A model generated the notes under the pieces. That model had not been told where the DNA came from. It saw only the letters and a program-made list of their open reading frames with translations, and did no database searches. From assembly GCF_050389775.1 (NCBI RefSeq), contig NZ_CP177144.1, positions 1,116,001-1,180,000 on the forward strand: 64,000 bases of DNA, in the 5' to 3' direction. The position numbers and the translations under genes are program-made. Shown in pieces: positions 16,943 to 24,538 of the stretch. The DNA is from Marinibacterium sp050389775. GTDB taxonomy: Bacteria; Pseudomonadota; Alphaproteobacteria; Rhodobacterales; Rhodobacteraceae. Each line of letters opens with the position of its first letter. The first letter of the stretch is position 1.

Positions 16943-17458
16943 ATGGCTGGCATGACACGAACGATGGCCGCGACGCTCATCGCCCTGGCGGGGCTGGTCC
17001 CCGTCCTGGCCCCGGGCACGGCCCGGGCCGAGCTGGTCGACCTGGGGTTCTACGACGGCTGGAACGTCATGGTCGACCCCGACGTGGGCAACGGCTGCCT
17101 GATCCAGTCGGGCCGCGACGGGGTGTCGCTGACGCGGATCGGTTACGACCCGCGCAAGGGGGAAGGCTATATTGCCATCTTCAACCCCGATTGGAACAAG
17201 CTGCGGCGCAACCAGAGCTATCCGCTGGTCGCCGACCTGGACGGACAGGAATTCCCGGTCACGGCCACCGGCCTGCAGATGGGCAACGTGCATGGCGCGG
17301 GGGTGTTGTTCAGCGATGTCCAGGTCTATGACCTGATCGCCAAATCCAGCACCCTGACCATCCGCGACGATGCCGGGGCGGCGCTGTTCACGCTGGACCT
17401 CAAGGGCACCGGCCAGGCCATCGCCGCGGCGCGCAAGTGCCAGCAGGAACAGGGCTGA
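16943..17458 (+). CDS. Exported protein of unknown function (171 aa)
   Basis: Small periplasmic or secreted protein with a clear signal peptide: MAGMTRTMAATLIALAGLVP followed by a cleavage site after TARA, near residue 29. The mature part (starting ELVDLGFYDGWNVMVDPDVG) looks like a compact beta-rich domain with two cysteines, one near the start (NGCLIQSG) and one near the end (RKCQQEQ), which could form a disulfide joining the termini. AGGAGA precedes ATG 16943, so longer upstream starts are not needed. I do not recognise a named family. It follows the quinone oxidoreductase closely and precedes the alpha/beta-hydrolase-like gene. Confidence 0.75.
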   Translation: MAGMTRTMAATLIALAGLVPVLAPGTARAELVDLGFYDGWNVMVDPDVGNGCLIQSGRDGVSLTRIGYDPRKGEGYIAIFNPDWNKLRRNQSYPLVADLDGQEFPVTATGLQMGNVHGAGVLFSDVQVYDLIAKSSTLTIRDDAGAALFTLDLKGTGQAIAAARKCQQEQG

Positions 17459-17550
17459 CCACGGCAGGGCAGAGACCGCGCCGGCCCGTCCCCGGGCCGG
17501 AAAGGGCGGCGCCCGCGCGGCGCCGGAACGAGGACGAAGGCAGGACCGCG

Positions 17551-18351
17551 ATGACCACGACCGAAATGACCCAGGCCGACATGGAACAGGCCATCCGCAA
17601 GCAGGCGGCGACCATCCGCCAGCTGCAGGACCGGCTGATCTCGATGCAGTCGATGATGCTGCAATACACCGAGACCAGCAGCGTCGACACCGGCAACCCC
17701 TATGCCGAGATGTCGCCCGTCGAGATCATGCGCGTCGACGGGGCCGAAACCACGGTCATCGCCTGCGCCGGGCTGATCACCCGCTTCGGCATGCCGCCCA
17801 AGGAATTCTTTCGGTCCTTCATCGATCGAGGCTGCAACGTCATGTTCCTCAAGGATTTCCGGCAATGCTGGTACCAGAAGGGCCTGCTGTCGCTCAGCCG
17901 CAACATCGGCGAGACGGTCGAGGTCCTGCAGGGTCTTCTGCCGGCCGGCACGAAATCGGTGCGCTTCACCGGCACCTCGGCCGGCGGCTTTGCCGCCCTG
18001 CAATTCGGCATCCGCATGAATGCCGACCGCATCCTGGCCTTTGGTCCCCAGACCCGCATCGGCCGGCCGACCTTTGACCGCTTTGCCAGTTTCGACAGCC
18101 GGCCGCACGACATCGATTACAACAGCCCCGATGTCGACGTGCGCAATGCCTTCACCGACCGGCCCGATTTCTCGGGGCGCATCGACATCCATTTCGCCTC
18201 GCAGAGCCGGCCGGACGTCAACCATGCCAACACCCTGGCCGGCTTCCCCGGCGTGCACCTGCACGAACATGACCACGATCAGCACATGATCGCCGCCCAC
18301 CTGCGCGAGACCGGCGCGCTGGATGCCATCCTGGGCGATTTCGTCTCGTGA
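17551..18351 (+). CDS. Alpha/beta-hydrolase-like protein with N-terminal coiled coil
   Basis: A 266-residue protein with a serine-hydrolase nucleophile elbow G141-T-S143-A-G145 in the context VRFTGTSAGGFAALQFG. An N-terminal helix (about 5-38, MEQAIRKQAATIRQLQDRLI and onward) is predicted to form a coiled coil, so the protein may oligomerise. A His-rich segment near the C-terminus (LHEHDHDQHMIAAHL, about 236-250) probably supplies the catalytic histidine. Middle residues NPYAEMSPVEIMRV through GLITRFGMPPKEFFRSF are not typical of classical lipases and suggest a distinct family. No signal peptide is seen. It is followed 87 bases on by a sulfotransferase, so both may act on a glycan or lipid. 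Confidence 0.7.
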   Translation: MTTTEMTQADMEQAIRKQAATIRQLQDRLISMQSMMLQYTETSSVDTGNPYAEMSPVEIMRVDGAETTVIACAGLITRFGMPPKEFFRSFIDRGCNVMFLKDFRQCWYQKGLLSLSRNIGETVEVLQGLLPAGTKSVRFTGTSAGGFAALQFGIRMNADRILAFGPQTRIGRPTFDRFASFDSRPHDIDYNSPDVDVRNAFTDRPDFSGRIDIHFASQSRPDVNHANTLAGFPGVHLHEHDHDQHMIAAHLRETGALDAILGDFVS

Positions 18352-18438
18352 CCGGCGGGCCGGCCCGGCCGCGCGTCGGAGCCGGCCCCGTCACATTTGC
18401 CATTCCCGGCTGACCCGCCGCCGCAAAGGATTTCACCT

Positions 18439-19554
18439 ATGACCGGCCCGCGCCTCGTCCAGTTTCACGTCGGCATCGGCAAGACCGGCAGCAGCTATGT
18501 CCAATCGGCCCTTGGCGCCGGGCGCGCCCGGCTGGACGAGCTGGGCATCACCTACCCGATCGAGAAACGCGCCGAGGCCCGGGCCCGGGTCGGCCGGGTG
18601 ACCTCGGGCAACCTGCGCCCCGCCGACAGCCTGGCCCAGACCCTGGCCCGCTATCCCGAGGTGGCCACCGCCGAGCGCCTGCTCTTTTCCAACGAATCCC
18701 TGCACCTGGTCCTGACATCGACCGAACGCGATTACGGGGCCGAGATCCGCGCGGCCTTCCCCGAGGCCCGGCTGGAGTTTCTCTGCTACATCCGCGATCC
18801 CGTCGAACATGCCGTGTCGGCCTATCAGCAGGTCGTCAAGCGCAACGGGTTCACCGGCGATTGCGCCACCTTCCTGCGCCGCTACGACCGGCCCCAGCGC
18901 CTGTTGCGCCTGGACGAGGCCGTGCGTGCCATCGGCGGCACGCTGACCATCCGCAATTACTCGCGCCACCGCGACCGGCTGCTGGCCACGTTCGAAGACT
19001 GGCTCGGCCTGCCCGCCGGCACCCTGCCCGAACCGGCCCGGCCGCAGATCAACCGCTCGCTCACCCGGGGCGAGCTGGAATTGCAGCGGGCGTTCAACCA
19101 GCACCTTGGCCTGCTATCCAGCCAGGTCGTGTCGGACCCGCTGTGTGAACACCTGCCCGACATCACCTCGCAGGTCCCGGCCGTGCCGCGCGACGAGCTG
19201 GCCGCCTTCATCGAGCGGATGGACACCGAGATCGCCGATCCCCGGTTGCAGGCCCTGGTGCCCGCCGCCGAGGCCTATCGCGTCGGCACCCTGGACGAAC
19301 ATGCCGCGCGTTTCCCCGACCCGGACGCGCCCGAGGCCTACAGCTTTACCCGCGACCAGATCGACATCCTGGCCCGGGCGATGTCCTTTGCCCTGACCCA
19401 GCGTGCGCCGCAGCTGGCCGCCGGGCGCAAGGGCGCCGGCGCGGCAAAGGGCGGGCCGGCCCGGGCCGATCGCGCGGCCGCCCGCGCCGCACGGCGTGCG
19501 GCCGCCCAGGCAGCTGACGCGCCCACGGGGGACGATCCGCAAGGCGACGGCTGA
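18439..19554 (+). CDS. Sulfotransferase family protein
   Basis: Probable PAPS-dependent sulfotransferase, 371 residues. The 5'-phosphosulfate loop is HVGIGKTGSSYVQ (10-22, with K15), and the 3'-phosphate motif is CYIRDPVEHAVSAYQQ (about 116-131, with R119 and S127), as in heparan-type and bacterial sulfotransferases. The last 40 residues are a low-complexity Ala/Arg/Gly tail (GAAKGGPARADRAAARAARR), likely disordered and basic. AAAGGA precedes ATG 18439. It sits directly after the alpha/beta-hydrolase-like gene on the same strand. The acceptor (exopolysaccharide, lipid or other) is unknown. Confidence 0.8.
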   Translation: MTGPRLVQFHVGIGKTGSSYVQSALGAGRARLDELGITYPIEKRAEARARVGRVTSGNLRPADSLAQTLARYPEVATAERLLFSNESLHLVLTSTERDYGAEIRAAFPEARLEFLCYIRDPVEHAVSAYQQVVKRNGFTGDCATFLRRYDRPQRLLRLDEAVRAIGGTLTIRNYSRHRDRLLATFEDWLGLPAGTLPEPARPQINRSLTRGELELQRAFNQHLGLLSSQVVSDPLCEHLPDITSQVPAVPRDELAAFIERMDTEIADPRLQALVPAAEAYRVGTLDEHAARFPDPDAPEAYSFTRDQIDILARAMSFALTQRAPQLAAGRKGAGAAKGGPARADRAAARAARRAAAQAADAPTGDDPQGDG

Positions 19555-19612
19555 GCCGCGGCGGGGCAGGGCCCGGGTGCAAGAGGCCCGGGCGCAACAG
19601 GCAAGTCAGCGA

Positions 19613-20251
19613 TCAGCGCAGGGGCGTGAACAGGGCGTCATCCAGCGTGCAATCGTGGCGCGTGTCGGCCCCGCAGGCCCGCGGCTCCAGCCCGCGTGTC
19701 AGGCAGACCCGCACTTCCTGCACGTATCCGTCCCGGCAGGTCACCGTCAGCATGTCGGGGCTCAGCCCGGGATTGTCCTTTAGAAAGGCCTCTTCGACCA
19801 CCGAGGCCGGCAGCCGCACGGCATTGTCCAGCTTGCGAAACACCGCCGGCCGGGCGACCTTGTCATAGGCCACCCGCGACAGGGCAAAGTAGTCGCGCGC
19901 GGCCAGGCCGGAACAGGTGCCGTGTTTCTTCCACTGGTGCCAGGCCAGCCCCGAGGTGCCCATGATGTCGGCCATGCCCTCGGTCATCTTGCGCGACGGC
20001 GCCCGTTCGGCCGACGCACAGTAATCCGGCCAGCCGGTTTCGTATTGCGGCCACAGCCCGTGCAGGATCCAGCCGTGGTCCTCTTCACATTGCGGCGATT
20101 GCCGCCGGTCGCCTTCCAGCGCGCACCAGTTCGGCGACCAGCTCAGGGCCATGACGTAGTAATCGAATTCCCCGGCCGTATCGGCCCCGGGAGCGCTTGC
20201 GGCCATTGTCAGCACCGCCGCCAACAGCCCCGCGCCAAGCCTCTGCCGCAT
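19613..20251 (-). CDS. Ribonuclease T2 family protein
   Basis: Secreted endoribonuclease of the T2 family, 212 residues, expected to cleave RNA in the periplasm via a 2',3'-cyclic phosphate. The signal peptide is MRQRLGAGLLAAVLTMAASA. Catalytic motif CAS I is HGLWPQ with H64; CAS II is HQWKKHGTC with H105, K109 and H110. Multiple cysteines (near 43, 55, 78, 113 and toward the C-terminus) fit a disulfide-bonded exported enzyme. GGGAAGAGG precedes ATG 20251; the frame continues upstream over the divergent trcR gene but has no sensible start. It is divergent from trcR and convergent with the sulfotransferase gene. Confidence 0.92.
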   Translation of the reverse strand: MRQRLGAGLLAAVLTMAASAPGADTAGEFDYYVMALSWSPNWCALEGDRRQSPQCEEDHGWILHGLWPQYETGWPDYCASAERAPSRKMTEGMADIMGTSGLAWHQWKKHGTCSGLAARDYFALSRVAYDKVARPAVFRKLDNAVRLPASVVEEAFLKDNPGLSPDMLTVTCRDGYVQEVRVCLTRGLEPRACGADTRHDCTLDDALFTPLR

Positions 20252-20393
20252 TCGCCTCTTCCCTTTCCGCCTGTCGCCGACTATACAGCCCCGAAGTTCC
20301 CCGACAACGGAAACCCGCCCGAGGCCGAAAACCCGGGCAGCCTGGCGCCCCAGGCAACGGGGAAGATGTATTTGCGAAGGAGCAACGAGAGAC

Positions 20394-21143
20394 ATGGCAC
20401 GATTGATCAACGCGCGCGCTACGGCGGTCTGGCTCGTGGACAACACAACCATGACCTTCAAGCAGATCGCGGATTTCGTCGGCATGCACGAGCTTGAGAT
20501 CCAGGGCATCGCCGATGGCGACGTGGCCACCGGTGTGCGCGGCTTCGACCCGATCGCCAACAACCAGCTGACCCAGTACGAGATCGACCAGGCCGAGGCC
20601 AACCCGCTCTACAAGCTGAAGGTCAAGCCGAACCCGGCCGCCGAGGGCGAAGAGAAACGCCGCGGCCCGCGCTACACGCCCCTGTCCAAGCGCCAGGACC
20701 GCCCGGCCTCGATCCTGTGGCTGGTCAAGTTCCACCCGGAACTGGCCGATGCCCAGATTTCCAAGCTGGTCGGCACGACCAAGCCGACGATCCAGGCGAT
20801 TCGCGAGCGGACCCATTGGAACATCGCCAACATCCAGCCGATCGACCCGGTCGCGCTGGGGCTGTGCAAGCAATCCGAGCTGGACGCTGCCGTGCAGAAG
20901 GCCGCGGCCAAGAAGGCCGCCGAGGGCGAAGTGATGGACGACGATGCCCGCCGCCGGCTGGTCAGCACCGAGCAATCGCTGGGCATGGATCCCGAGCCGC
21001 GCATCCCGACGGCCATCGAAGGGCTGGAAACCTTCTCGCTGTCGGATGACGACGATGATGACGACAAGGGCAGCGATCCGATCATCGACGCGGATTCGTT
21101 CTTCAACCTGCCGTCCGGCGACGACGACGAACAACCGCGCTGA
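20394..21143 (+). CDS. trcR: DUF1013 protein, cell-cycle transcriptional regulator TrcR family
   Basis: A 249-residue DUF1013 protein, named TrcR in alphaproteobacteria, thought to act in transcriptional control of the cell cycle. The N-terminus MARLINARATAVWLVDNTTM leads into a helix-turn-helix-like segment (LTFKQIADFVGMHELEIQGIADG), repeated in spirit at LADAQISKLVGTTKPTIQAIRER, so two HTH-like units are visible. The C-terminal third is strongly acidic with a run of seven Asp residues (about 219-225) and ends DDDEQPR. The family is essentially restricted to alphaproteobacteria and conserved there. It is monocistronic and divergent from the RNase T2 gene. Confidence 0.85.
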   Translation: MARLINARATAVWLVDNTTMTFKQIADFVGMHELEIQGIADGDVATGVRGFDPIANNQLTQYEIDQAEANPLYKLKVKPNPAAEGEEKRRGPRYTPLSKRQDRPASILWLVKFHPELADAQISKLVGTTKPTIQAIRERTHWNIANIQPIDPVALGLCKQSELDAAVQKAAAKKAAEGEVMDDDARRRLVSTEQSLGMDPEPRIPTAIEGLETFSLSDDDDDDDKGSDPIIDADSFFNLPSGDDDEQPR

Positions 21144-21204
21144 GACGCGGCGGCCCGCAAGGGCCGACAAGACGACCCCGCGCCCGCCCGGCTCTGCCCG
21201 GCGG

Positions 21205-21420
21205 GCGCTTGCATGTCCGGGCCATGCCGTTTGCGGGTGTCCGCGAGGTCGACCTCCGGGGTGTTCGGAGGCCGGGGGGCGGGTGCCTGCATATTTGAAG
21301 GGCTGCGCGCAGGGACGCCTGGATGGTCAGGCTCTGACGTGCCCGGGTGTCTGCATGTCCGAGTGCTGGCGTCCTTGGGCGCCCATACGGTCACGCTCTG
21401 ACCTGTTGGGCGGCCTGCAT
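21205..21420. repeat. Degenerate 64-bp repeat in the trcR/chaC gap
   Basis: GGTCAGGCTCTGAC at 21325-21338 recurs as GGTCACGCTCTGAC at 21389-21402, and the following TGCATGTCC/TGCATGCCC lie at 21352 and 21416, all 64 bases apart. Weaker TGCAT hits at 21210 and 21288 suggest older copies. The gap 21144-21618 shows no supported gene; these remnants are its only visible structure. Confidence 0.5.
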
Positions 21421-21618
21421 GCCCGGGCCCCGGCACGTGCCGCCCCCCTCATCTGCGGCACGGACCATCCACGCCGGCCCCTGCCGCAATCCCGCGCCCC
21501 TGCGCCCAACCGCTGGGCAACGCGCCCCGCGCCGGGTGGCCAATCCTCCCCCATGCCTTGACCTTCGCCCCTTGCGACACGACCTTGGCAAGGTCCCTGA
21601 AAATGCCCCGGAGCGCCC

Positions 21619-22386
21619 ATGCCCTCCCCATCCTCCCGCCGTGCCATCGCCCTGACCGCCGACCATGTCGAACGGGTCTTCCGCGAGATCCCCGATCCCG
21701 GCCCGTCGGATACCCACACACCGATGACCGACCAGGACAAGCACGACCTCGCCCGCCGGCTGCTCGATGAAAACGCCGGCCGGCCCTTCTGGGTCTTTGC
21801 CTATGGCTCGCTGATCTGGAAACCGGCCTTCGAATATGACGAACGCCGGCCCTGCCTGCTGCATGGCTGGCACCGGTCCTTCTGCCTCGACATGCGCGGC
21901 TGGCGGGCGACGCCCGAACAGCCCGGCCTGATGCTGGCCCTCGACAATGGCGGGGCCTGCAACGGCGTGGCCTTCAAGATGCCCGAAGACGACCAGATGG
22001 GCCGCATGATCCGCCTGATCGAACGCGAAGGCGCCTTCCGCGAGATGGTGCCCTGGATCCGCTGGGTCACCCTGCGCGCCGGCGGTGAGAGCTTCCGCGG
22101 CCTGGCGTTCTATTGCACCCCGGTCGTCGAAAAGCGCCACCACGGCGAGGGCCGGCTGATCCGCCTGCCGATCAAGGACCAGGTCCACCGCCTGGCCCGG
22201 GCCGTCGGCCATGCCGGCAGCTGCGCGGAATACCTCTTCAACACCGTTACCCATCTCGAAGACCTGGGCATCCACGACAGCTACATGTGGAAATTGCAGG
22301 CCCTCGTCGCCGACGAGATCGACGCCGTGCACGGGGCCGCCGTCTGTGGCACCCGGGCCGATGCCATGCCCTGCCCGGCGCAATAG
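21619..22386 (+). CDS. chaC: Gamma-glutamylcyclotransferase, ChaC type
   Basis: Glutathione-degrading enzyme that converts glutathione to 5-oxoproline and Cys-Gly. The family N-terminal signature is FWVFAYGSLIWKP (about 57-69), followed by GWHRSFCLDMRGWRATPEQPG; the catalytic glutamate is in LIEREGAFREM. At 255 residues it is longer than typical ChaC by an N-terminal extension of about 35 residues; an internal ATG at 21724 (MTDQDKHDLARR) would give the standard length and may be the true start, as neither start has a strong ribosome site. It is a single gene, convergent with the anti-sigma/sigma operon. Confidence 0.88.
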   Translation: MPSPSSRRAIALTADHVERVFREIPDPGPSDTHTPMTDQDKHDLARRLLDENAGRPFWVFAYGSLIWKPAFEYDERRPCLLHGWHRSFCLDMRGWRATPEQPGLMLALDNGGACNGVAFKMPEDDQMGRMIRLIEREGAFREMVPWIRWVTLRAGGESFRGLAFYCTPVVEKRHHGEGRLIRLPIKDQVHRLARAVGHAGSCAEYLFNTVTHLEDLGIHDSYMWKLQALVADEIDAVHGAAVCGTRADAMPCPAQ

Positions 22387-22464
22387 GGCAGGGCGCGGCA
22401 GGGCAGGGCGCAAAGGGTTCGGCCCAACAGGATCAGGCTCAACAGGGCAGGGCGCGCAGGGGCC

Positions 22465-23175
22465 TTACAGCCCGCCGATCTCACCCAGCCCCAGCACCTC
22501 GCCCGAAGGCCCGTCCTGTGTCGAGCCGCCGGGCGGTTCCTCGGAAATGCCCATGGTAAAGGTGCCCGTGATCCCGCGCAGCGCGGCGGGCAGGGGCAGG
22601 CGCGCCGTCTCGCCGGTGCCGAACAGGCCCACCGAAATCGCCGGCTGGTCGTCGCCATGGGCCCAGACCTGCAACACCCGGCCCTCGGGCGCCTGGCCCG
22701 AAATCCGCGTCACCTGCAGGACACCTTCGGTCGCGTCCAGCACGGCCAGGTAGCGGAAATCGCCGTCGTCCGACGTGATCTCGGCCGCGCGCAACAGGTC
22801 CGGTGCCCGGCCGCCCGTGCCATTGACCAGCAGCGCGCCCAGCACGACGGCCAGCAGCACGGCCACCGCCGCGACCCGCCGCCAGAAGGCCAGCGACACC
22901 CGCAATCCGCCGGGGATCGCCCCGAGCGCGGTGTTGGCCTCTTCGTCGAACAGCCGCTCCTGCACCCGGCGCTTGGCCGCCGCCGGGACCGGCACCGGTT
23001 CGACCTCGTCGGCCAGCTCGGCCAGCGCCAGTTCCCAGCGCAGCACGGCATCGGCAAAATCGCGGTCCTCGACAACCAGCCGATCCGCCCGGGCCAGGTC
23101 CTGGCCGGTCAGCAGGCCCAGCACGTATTCGGCCGCCAGCATCTGATCGTCGTCGATATCCATCTCGTCACTCAT
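22465..23175 (-). CDS. Anti-sigma factor, RskA/anti-sigma-K family
   Basis: Membrane-anchored inhibitor of the ECF sigma factor encoded just upstream, 236 residues. The cytoplasmic N-terminal domain opens with the family hallmark LAAEYVLGLL (13-22); a single membrane segment lies at about 101-118 (VAAVAVLLAVVLGALLV); the periplasmic C-terminal RskA domain has LQVWAHGDDQ and ends in the usual GISEEPPGGSTQDGPSG pattern. Its ATG overlaps the sigma-factor stop (ATGA, 23172-23175), so the pair is translationally coupled. Signal-dependent proteolysis of the periplasmic part would release the sigma factor; that is known for RskA relatives and inferred here. Confidence 0.9.
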   Translation of the reverse strand: MSDEMDIDDDQMLAAEYVLGLLTGQDLARADRLVVEDRDFADAVLRWELALAELADEVEPVPVPAAAKRRVQERLFDEEANTALGAIPGGLRVSLAFWRRVAAVAVLLAVVLGALLVNGTGGRAPDLLRAAEITSDDGDFRYLAVLDATEGVLQVTRISGQAPEGRVLQVWAHGDDQPAISVGLFGTGETARLPLPAALRGITGTFTMGISEEPPGGSTQDGPSGEVLGLGEIGGL

Positions 23176-23756
23176 CGGGACACGCACTCCCTGAGCGCCA
23201 CCAACCCCCGCCGCAGCCAGCTGCGCACCGTGTTCAGCGGGATGTCGAACCGCCGGGCCAGGTCGGCATAGCTCTCGCCCTCCAGGTAGGCCCGCCGCAC
23301 GGCCTCGCCGCGATCCACGGGCAGTTCCTTCAGGCAGGACCGGATCCTGACCGCTTCCGAGGCCGCCACGGCGGCGGCTTCCGGTCCGGCGCCGGTTCCG
23401 GTCAGGTAATGGGCGTGGTCGTCGATATCCTCGTGTCTGCGGCGCGCCCGCAGCCGGTCGATGGCCGTGTTGCGCGCAATGGTGATGAGCCAGCTCATCG
23501 GGTGGTGGGCCGTGACCTGGAACCGCTCCGCGTGGTGCCAGACCTTCACGAAACTGTCCTGCAATGCGTCCTGGGCTTCGGCCCTGTCCTTCAACACACG
23601 CAGGCAGAGGCCGAAAAGTTTCGGCCCGGTGCGATCGAACAGCCGGGAAAACGCCTGCCGGTCCCCCAGCGCGATCCGCCCGAGCAGCTGCTCGATCTCC
23701 TGCCTGTCGTCCATTGCCATCGTCGTCCCGGCCCCGGGTGGGAAATCTTGTGCCAT
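23172..23756 (-). CDS. ECF RNA polymerase sigma factor (SigK-like)
   Basis: Extracytoplasmic-function sigma factor. Region 2 is seen at FSRLFDRTGPKLFGLCLRVL through DALQDSFVKVWHHAERF and WLITIARNTAIDRLRARRR; region 4 at RRAYLEGESYADLARRFDIPLNTVRSWLRRGL. From the first ATG (23756) it is 194 residues, but a predicted promoter ends only 12 bases before that codon, so an internal start at 23720 or 23714 (MAMDD or MDDRQE) is more likely and gives normal ECF length. It is coupled to an RskA-type anti-sigma gene and divergent from a secreted DUF7282 protein gene, a probable regulon member. Confidence 0.92.
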   Translation of the reverse strand: MAQDFPPGAGTTMAMDDRQEIEQLLGRIALGDRQAFSRLFDRTGPKLFGLCLRVLKDRAEAQDALQDSFVKVWHHAERFQVTAHHPMSWLITIARNTAIDRLRARRRHEDIDDHAHYLTGTGAGPEAAAVAASEAVRIRSCLKELPVDRGEAVRRAYLEGESYADLARRFDIPLNTVRSWLRRGLVALRECVSR

Positions 23757-23768
23757 TGTTACCCGTCT

Positions 23769-23794
23769 GACGTGCGCCGAACGCGAATAGTTCC
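23769..23794 (-). promoter_or_regulatory. ECF-type autoregulatory promoter of the sigma/anti-sigma operon
   Basis: On the minus strand GGAAC (23794-23790) and CGTC (23772-23769) are separated by 17 bases. GGAAC-N16/17-CGTC is the widespread ECF promoter pattern, so the sigma factor probably transcribes its own operon. The expected start lies about 7-8 bases downstream, close to or at the first ATG of the sigma gene, which argues for an internal translation start. Confidence 0.55.
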
Positions 23795-23923
23795 CCTGTG
23801 CAGCCAGTGGTTTGCAGGTTTTTCGACTTTTTTTGCAACTTCCCCGGCCCGGGCTTCGTGCCTTCTGTCAGACCCGGCGGCATCACCGCGCGCCGGACGA
23901 ACCCGACCGAAAGGGAGAATTCG

Positions 23924-24337
23924 ATGAAGACCCAAGCACTTGCCGCCGCCCTGATCTGTGCCGCCACCACCGGTTTCGCCGCGTCCCACGCCATGTCGCC
24001 GGCCGTCACGGCCAGCGACCAATCGGTCGCCAACGGCATCGTCAGCGCCGACATGATCGCCGCCGGCGAGAACGGCTGGATGGTCGTGCATCGCACCGAT
24101 GCCGAGATGAAGCCCGGCCCGGTCGTGGGCTATGCCCCCCTCCGCAAGGGTGAGAACATCGACGTCGCCGCGATCCTGACCGAAGAGGTCGCCCCGGGCG
24201 AGATGCTGATGCTGATGGTCCATTCCGAGGCCGGCGGCATGGAAACCGGCGTGTTCGAATACACGCTGGGCGCCACCGAAGACGGGCCGATCAAGATCGA
24301 CGGCAACCTGGTGATGACCGTCATCACCGCTCAGTAA
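23924..24337 (+). CDS. Secreted DUF7282-type protein
   Basis: Exported 137-residue protein with signal peptide MKTQALAAALICAATTGFAAS cleaved near residue 20. The mature part is a single small beta-rich domain containing the DUF7282 pattern: VANGIVSADMIAAGENGWMVVHR, GPVVGYAPLRKGENIDVAAIL and FEYTLGATEDGPI. No cysteines are present. AAGGGAGAA precedes ATG 23924. It is divergent from the ECF sigma/anti-sigma operon with a shared 167-base spacer, and such sigma factors commonly control the neighbouring exported protein. The molecular function of DUF7282 is not known. Confidence 0.78.
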   Translation: MKTQALAAALICAATTGFAASHAMSPAVTASDQSVANGIVSADMIAAGENGWMVVHRTDAEMKPGPVVGYAPLRKGENIDVAAILTEEVAPGEMLMLMVHSEAGGMETGVFEYTLGATEDGPIKIDGNLVMTVITAQ

Positions 24338-24392
24338 GACCCGGAAACCGCGAATCCGGGACCCTGCCGCAGTCTCACGCGGCGGGGTGCAC

Positions 24393-24428
24393 GGCGGCCC
24401 GGTGTCTACCCCGGGCCGCCGGGTGTTC
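24393..24428 (+). terminator. Terminator after the DUF7282 gene
   Basis: A perfect 10-bp stem, GGCGGCCCGG (24393-24402) with CCGGGCCGCC (24411-24420) and an 8-base loop, is followed by GGGTGTTCTTTC. It lies 55 bases after the stop codon. The T-tract is interrupted, so efficiency is uncertain. Confidence 0.55.
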
Positions 24429-24434
24429 TTTCAG

Positions 24435-24524
24435 GGATCGGACAATCTTTCTGATCCGGGACACAACTTTCCCGAAATGGGACGCCCGCCCCGATCCGGG
24501 ACAGGCGCGCCCCGATCCGGGACA
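24435..24524. repeat. GATCCGGGACA direct-repeat cluster downstream of recR
   Basis: GATCCGGGACA occurs at 24453-24463, 24493-24503 and 24514-24524, with a shortened GGATCGGACAATCTT at 24435-24449 and a degenerate GAAATGGGAC at 24474. The last copy is followed by ATCTT like the first. Copies have the same orientation and uneven spacing (40 and 21 bases). It fills the recR 3' gap, and in the minus-strand transcript would be the recR 3' untranslated region. Confidence 0.7.
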
Positions 24525-24538
24525 ATCTTCCAGCGGTG

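Noticed and set aside
21281..21300. Fifth copy of the dispersed 26-bp element (GCATATTTGAAG)
   Set aside because: Only about nine bases match and the AGAGAAAGAAGCAG half is missing.
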